Of a stretch of DNA of 64,000 nt, positions 60,840 through 64,000 are shown piece by piece; position 1 is the first letter of the stretch; every line of letters starts with the position of its first letter. The stretch comes from Pseudonocardia sp. T1-2H (GTDB lineage: Bacteria; Actinomycetota; Actinomycetes; Mycobacteriales; Pseudonocardiaceae). Location of the stretch: the NCBI RefSeq assembly GCF_038039215.1, contig NZ_JBBPCL010000001.1:3782001-3846000 (forward strand), read 5' to 3'. The translations under genes were made by a program, and so were the position numbers. The notes beneath the pieces are model-generated. The model saw only the letters and a list, made by a program, of their open reading frames with translations. It did not search any database and was not told where the DNA came from.

Positions 60840-61820
60840 GTGGACCAGTTCCGAGCGGTGACCCTGCACGACGTCGCGCGGGAGGCCGGGGTCGCCGTGT
60901 CGACGGTGTCGCGCGCGCTCTCGAACCCGGACCGGGTGAGCGCCCGCACCCGCGAGCACGTCCGGGCGGTCGCCACGCGGCTGGGCTACCGGCCCAACCG
61001 GATCGCGCAGGCGCTGCCCTCGGGGCGCACCCGGATCCTCGCCCTGCTCGTCCCGGACATCACCAACCCGCACAACTTCGGCCTGGTCCGGGGAGCGGAG
61101 GCCCAGGCGGGCGCCGCCGGCTACACCCTCGTCCTCGGGGACACCCAGGAGAGCCCCGAACGCGAGTCCGCCCACGCCGACCGGCTCGCCTCGGCGGTCG
61201 ACGGGTTCGTCCTGATCTCGAGCCGGCTGCCCGACGACGAGCTGCGCGAGCTCCGCAGGCGGCATCCGGTCGTGCTGTTCAACCGCGAGCTGGAGGACTT
61301 CCCCAGCGTCGTCCTGGACTCCCTCGACGGGAGCCGGCAGGTCGTCGAGCACCTCGTCGCGCTCGGCCACCGCCGCCTCGCCTACCTCGGCGGCCCGGCC
61401 AGCGCGTGGATGGACGCCGAGCGCTGGCGGTCCCTGTCCGCGGACGCGGCCCGCGCCGGTGTCGAGATCACGCGGCTCGGCCCCTTCTCCCCCACTCTCG
61501 ACGGCGGGGCCGCCGCCGCGGACGTCGGCCTCGGCAGCGGGGCGACGGCGTTCGTCGCGTTCAACGACCTGCTCGCCATCGGGGTCCTGCAGCGGCTCGA
61601 GCGCCGCGGCGTGGACGTGCCGGGCCGGATCAGCGTCGTCGGTTTCGACGACATCTTCGGCTCGGACTTCTGCCACCCGCCGCTGACCACGGTCACCAAC
61701 CCCGCCGAGCAGGCCGGCCGGATGCTGATCGACATGCTGCTGGGGACCTGCGCGCCCGGCCGGGCGGTGCTTCCGACCCCGCTGCACGTCAGGGACTCCA
61801 CCGGGGTCGCAGCCGGGTGA
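60840..61820 (+). CDS. LacI-family transcriptional regulator
   Basis: A 326-residue regulator. The headpiece is TLHDVAREAGVAVSTVSRALSNPDRVSARTREHVRAVATRLGYRPN, the hinge is RIAQALPSGRT, and the sugar-binding domain has LALLVPDITNPHNFGLVRGAEAQAGAAGY, LGHRRLAYLGGP, TAFVAFNDLLAIGVLQRLERRGVDVPGRISVVGFDD and PPLTTVTNPAEQAG. GTG 60,840 is chosen because an ATG 16 codons upstream falls inside the operator. It probably represses the divergent MFS gene and itself. Confidence 0.93.
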   Translation: MDQFRAVTLHDVAREAGVAVSTVSRALSNPDRVSARTREHVRAVATRLGYRPNRIAQALPSGRTRILALLVPDITNPHNFGLVRGAEAQAGAAGYTLVLGDTQESPERESAHADRLASAVDGFVLISSRLPDDELRELRRRHPVVLFNRELEDFPSVVLDSLDGSRQVVEHLVALGHRRLAYLGGPASAWMDAERWRSLSADAARAGVEITRLGPFSPTLDGGAAAADVGLGSGATAFVAFNDLLAIGVLQRLERRGVDVPGRISVVGFDDIFGSDFCHPPLTTVTNPAEQAGRMLIDMLLGTCAPGRAVLPTPLHVRDSTGVAAG

Positions 61821-61873
61821 CCCGACGGCCCGGATCCCGGGTTGACCACCGCCTCGCGGGGTAGCCGCACGCC

Positions 61874-62089
61874 ATGGGATTCCAGGTGACCGAGGTACAG
61901 AAGGCACTCAAGGGTGCGGACTATCCGATGAAGGGCGACGAGCTCGCCAAGCTCGCCGAACGCAACGGGGCCGACAAGGATCTCGTCGAGGCGCTGCGCA
62001 AGGTGCCCGAGGTCGACGGGCCGAACGGGGTCATGAAGCACCTGTCCGGTGAGCTCGGCGGGCCGACATCGGACGACTCCGGCAGCTGA
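61874..62089 (+). CDS. DUF2795 family protein
   Basis: A 71-residue protein. FQVTEVQKALKGADYPMKGDELAKLAERNGADKDLVEALRKVPEVDGPNGVMKHL is a clear DUF2795 domain (YPxxxxEL, ERNGADxxLxxxLRxxP). The function is unknown; it is common in actinobacteria. A looser relative is at 14,396. Starts at ATG 61,874. Confidence 0.85.
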   Translation: MGFQVTEVQKALKGADYPMKGDELAKLAERNGADKDLVEALRKVPEVDGPNGVMKHLSGELGGPTSDDSGS

Positions 62090-62492
62090 GCCCCGGCCCG
62101 ACGACCCCTCCCCGGTCACGGGCCGTCGGGCCGGCCGGTCCTCGCTTCCTCATGGCGGCCCGGCGCGGCGGCGGCACCGCGGACGTCGTCCGGCGGCCGC
62201 CGCGGTGCAGGCCCAGGTGGCGTCGTCGGCCCGAGCAGGCGGTCGCGTGCCGGCTCCTCGGGCGACCGCCGACGTGGCCGGCGCGCTCGCGGACCGGACG
62301 GTGCTCCGGACCTGGGCCGTCGACGGCGGGTCGCTCGGGATCGAACTGTTCGCCGGGGCCGGGCCGGTCGACGCCGCGGGCTCGGCGGCGGGTCCGCGCG
62401 CCGACCGCGCGACCGCCACCGCTCGGCCCCCGTTCGGCCCGACCGGCGACCTCCGGTGTCGCCGCTGCCCCGGATGGGCGACGCTGGCGACC
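62090..62492. other. region without a convincing gene
   Basis: About 400 nt between the DUF2795 gene and the next likely start. The plus-strand frame that continues into 62,493-62,828 is open through here, but its Arg/Pro/Ala-rich translation looks like G+C-driven open frame, not protein. No repeat, tRNA or clear promoter was seen. Confidence 0.5.
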
Positions 62493-62828
62493 GTGCGTGA
62501 CCGCGAGCCCCACGACCCCTACGCCGAAGTCCTCGACCAGGCCGCCGCCGATGCAGTGCGCCCCCTGCTCGCGGACCCGGCCGACGGGCAGGCGGTGCGC
62601 GCCGTCGTCGGGTACCTCGGGGAGCGGTTCGGGCCGGAGGCGGTGCGGGACCTCGCGGAGGTGCTGGCCGCGGACGTCGCGGAGCTGATGACGGTCCTGG
62701 CCGAGATCCAGGGCCGGGACCCGCACGTCCTCCTCGACGAGTGGACCCACGACGAGCCGCGGCCGGACCTGCCCGAGGTGCCCGAGGCCAGCGACGGCCG
62801 CGGGTCCGCGCGCGAGACGCCGGGGTGA
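62493..62828 (+). CDS. hypothetical acidic protein
   Basis: A 111-residue acidic, helical protein: EVLDQAAADAVRPLLADPADGQAVRAVVGYLGERFGPEAVRDLAEVLAADVAELMTVLAEIQGRDPHVLLDEWTHDE. The composition is clearly protein-like from GTG 62,493 onward. No family is recognised. It converges on the PRC-barrel gene, with a strong hairpin between the two stops. Confidence 0.6.
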   Translation: MRDREPHDPYAEVLDQAAADAVRPLLADPADGQAVRAVVGYLGERFGPEAVRDLAEVLAADVAELMTVLAEIQGRDPHVLLDEWTHDEPRPDLPEVPEASDGRGSARETPG

Positions 62829-62833
62829 ACACC

Positions 62834-62869
62834 CGCGTCGCCGGGCCTCGGGTGAGGCCCGGCGACGCG
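62834..62869. terminator. bidirectional hairpin terminator
   Basis: A perfect 16-bp stem (left arm 62,834-62,849, right arm 62,854-62,869) with a GGGT loop. It lies 5 nt after the stop of the plus-strand gene and 20 nt from the stop of the convergent PRC-barrel gene. There is no U-tract, as is usual in this G+C range, so it is best read as a shared bidirectional terminator. Confidence 0.8.
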
Positions 62870-62889
62870 TGGGGGGTGACAGGTGCCGC

Positions 62890-63636
62890 TCAGTGCGTGT
62901 CGCGACCCCGCAGCTGGTGCTGCGGGTCGTCGACCTCGACCTGCTCCTTGCGGACCGTGCCGGACACCGTCTCGTCCTCGGTCACGGTGCGGGTGCCGAG
63001 CCGGACCGTCTCGACGGCCTCGGTCGTCTTGTCGACCACCGGCTTCTCCGCGTGCAGGGTGACCTCGTGCGTCTCCTCCTCGATCTTTCCGCGCCCGGCG
63101 TGCGCCCCCTCGGTGACGGGCTCGCGCTCGAGGCGGACCTCCTCGTGGCTCACCGGGACGGTGACCTGCTGCTCCTCGGTGACGACGTACTTGCGCAGCC
63201 GCACCCGTCCCGTCTCCTCGGACTCGGTACCGACCCGCAGCCGCTCCTCGGAGCGCGTCATGGAGTCGTCCGCGCCGCGCGCGCGACCGGTCGTGTCCCG
63301 GTCCACGTCCGTACCGCCCGTGGCCGGGCGGCCGTAGTGGCGGCGCAGCTCGGACTCCTCGCGGCCGCTCAGGTGGTCCGCGTCCGCGCCGACGTGCGGC
63401 GCGTCCTTCACCTTCGCCTTCCGCACGCCCAGCGCGACGTCCCCGCCCTTGACGTCCGCGCCGTCCAGCGGGACGAAGCTCTCCTTCGTGCCGAAGAGGC
63501 CGGTGTGGACGGTCGCCCAGGTCGGCGCACCGCTGTTCTCGTCGACGTAGACCTGACCGATCTTGCCGACCTTCTCCCCGTCCCGGTCGTAGGCCTGGCG
63601 GCCGATCAGGTCCCGGGTCATCGTCTCCGTGATCAT
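62890..63636 (-). CDS. PRC-barrel and DUF2382 stress protein
   Basis: A 248-residue protein. An N-terminal PRC-barrel (DLIGRQAYDRDGEKVGKIGQVYVDENSGAPTWATVHTGLFGTKESFVPL) is followed by DUF2382 (EERLRVGTESEETGRVRLRKYVVTEEQQVTVPVSHEEVRLEREPV), and the charged C-terminal half ends in DTH. ATG 63,636 is fixed by AGGAGG upstream. This architecture is widespread in stress-tolerant actinobacteria; its molecular function is not established. Confidence 0.88.
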   Translation of the reverse strand: MITETMTRDLIGRQAYDRDGEKVGKIGQVYVDENSGAPTWATVHTGLFGTKESFVPLDGADVKGGDVALGVRKAKVKDAPHVGADADHLSGREESELRRHYGRPATGGTDVDRDTTGRARGADDSMTRSEERLRVGTESEETGRVRLRKYVVTEEQQVTVPVSHEEVRLEREPVTEGAHAGRGKIEEETHEVTLHAEKPVVDKTTEAVETVRLGTRTVTEDETVSGTVRKEQVEVDDPQHQLRGRDTH

Positions 63637-63891
63637 CTCGCGTCCTCCTGCTTCGTGGGTCGTTGAGCTGACGTCAACGGAGTGCTCGAAGATCGGCTCT
63701 CCGAACCGCGAAAGCCCGGACGTCCGGCCCATCGAGGGACCCGGCAGGGCCGAACGGGGCTCCCCGCGTCCCGCAGATGATCACCCAGGGCGAGCGGCGC
63801 CCCGTCCCGTGGGACCGCCCGGCGCGGGACCCCCGGCCTCCGCTCGCGGTGGACGGCGGACGCAGGACTACCCGAAACACCGGTGCCGATG

Positions 63892-63905
63892 CGAACATAT
63901 GTTCG
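63892..63905. promoter_or_regulatory. LexA (SOS) box
   Basis: CGAACATATGTTCG is a perfect 14-bp palindrome matching the Gram-positive/actinobacterial LexA consensus CGAACnnnnGTTCG. It overlaps the first codons of the dinB frame. Confidence 0.88.
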
Positions 63906-64000
63906 TGTCCGACGACCCGGCCGAGCAGCACGCGACGATCCTGCACGCGGACCTCGACGCGTTCTACGCGTCGGTGGAGCAGCGTGACGCGCCCCGGCTG
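63899..64000 (+). CDS. dinB: DNA polymerase IV (partial, runs off the window)
   Basis: Only the first 34 codons are present. ILHADLDAFYASVEQRDAPRL is the unmistakable Y-family polymerase start, with the catalytic Asp of HADLDAFYASVEQ. The start may be ATG 63,899 (inside the LexA box) or GTG 63,905. Either places LexA over the initiation region, so the gene is likely SOS-induced and possibly leaderless. Confidence 0.88.
   Translation, partial: MFVSDDPAEQHATILHADLDAFYASVEQRDAPRL

Noticed and set aside
1..64000. rRNA, tRNA or CRISPR loci
   Set aside because: No tRNA-like cloverleaf, rRNA core sequence or regularly spaced repeats were noticed in the intergenic regions read.

Overview
The window is a contiguous piece of a high-G+C actinobacterial chromosome. 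Codon third positions are almost all G/C, start codons are often GTG or TTG, and several small families (DUF6343, DUF3043, DUF2993, DUF2795, PRC-barrel/DUF2382) are typical of Actinobacteria. The overall flavour is Pseudonocardia/Pseudonocardiaceae-like, but that placement is inference. No rRNA, tRNA or CRISPR was seen.

1-12 kb: an arsenic operon (arsR plus an Acr3-arsenate reductase fusion), a stand-alone trpC, an AbrB-type membrane protein coupled to a RibD/DHFR-like reductase, a NarL-type two-component system, and a divergent ferric-iron ABC transporter whose permease and ATPase are fused in one frame. 12-17 kb: the Kup K+ transporter, a PHB-depolymerase-like esterase, a CopG-type regulator and a TIM-barrel isomerase. 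17,087-21,685: a 4.6-kb IS5-family unit with matched inverted ends and a 3-bp TGA target duplication. It carries four passenger genes (K+ channel, membrane protein, cupin, flavin amine oxidase) behind a decayed transposase.

21.7-32 kb: a tight minus-strand run (2-oxo-acid hydratase pair, DUF2218, RidA, a frameshifted isomerase, GNAT), then a large LuxR-type ATPase regulator, LysR and IclR regulators, a class I PHA synthase and a CorA-like transporter. 33-54 kb is the metabolic core. A QsuB-type 3-dehydroshikimate dehydratase faces a ten-gene overlapping minus-strand operon: LigA, LigB, phasin-like protein, AroE-like dehydrogenase, MBL hydrolase, NDH-2, MHS/shikimate-type transporter, AroQ, a 2-TM protein and a Gfo/Idh dehydrogenase. 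This reads as uptake of quinate/shikimate, conversion to protocatechuate and extradiol ring cleavage. A second minus-strand operon (MaoC, meta-cleavage C-C hydrolase, E1alpha, E1beta, E3, E2, ABM-domain protein and two unknowns) lies between an amidohydrolase and an IclR regulator. It looks like the lower part of an aromatic or related pathway that ends in oxidative decarboxylation of a 2-oxo acid.

54-64 kb: cydA-cydB-dodecin-MBL hydrolase as an overlapping operon, DUF2993 and STAS proteins, a LacI-regulated MFS transporter with a perfect 18-bp operator, small stress-type proteins, and the start of dinB under a perfect LexA (SOS) box at the window edge.

Three genes (22,268-23,112; 42,739-43,604; 46,095-46,651) each carry a frameshift that one extra G/C in a short homopolymer would repair. 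That pattern suggests sequencing error at least as strongly as real decay.
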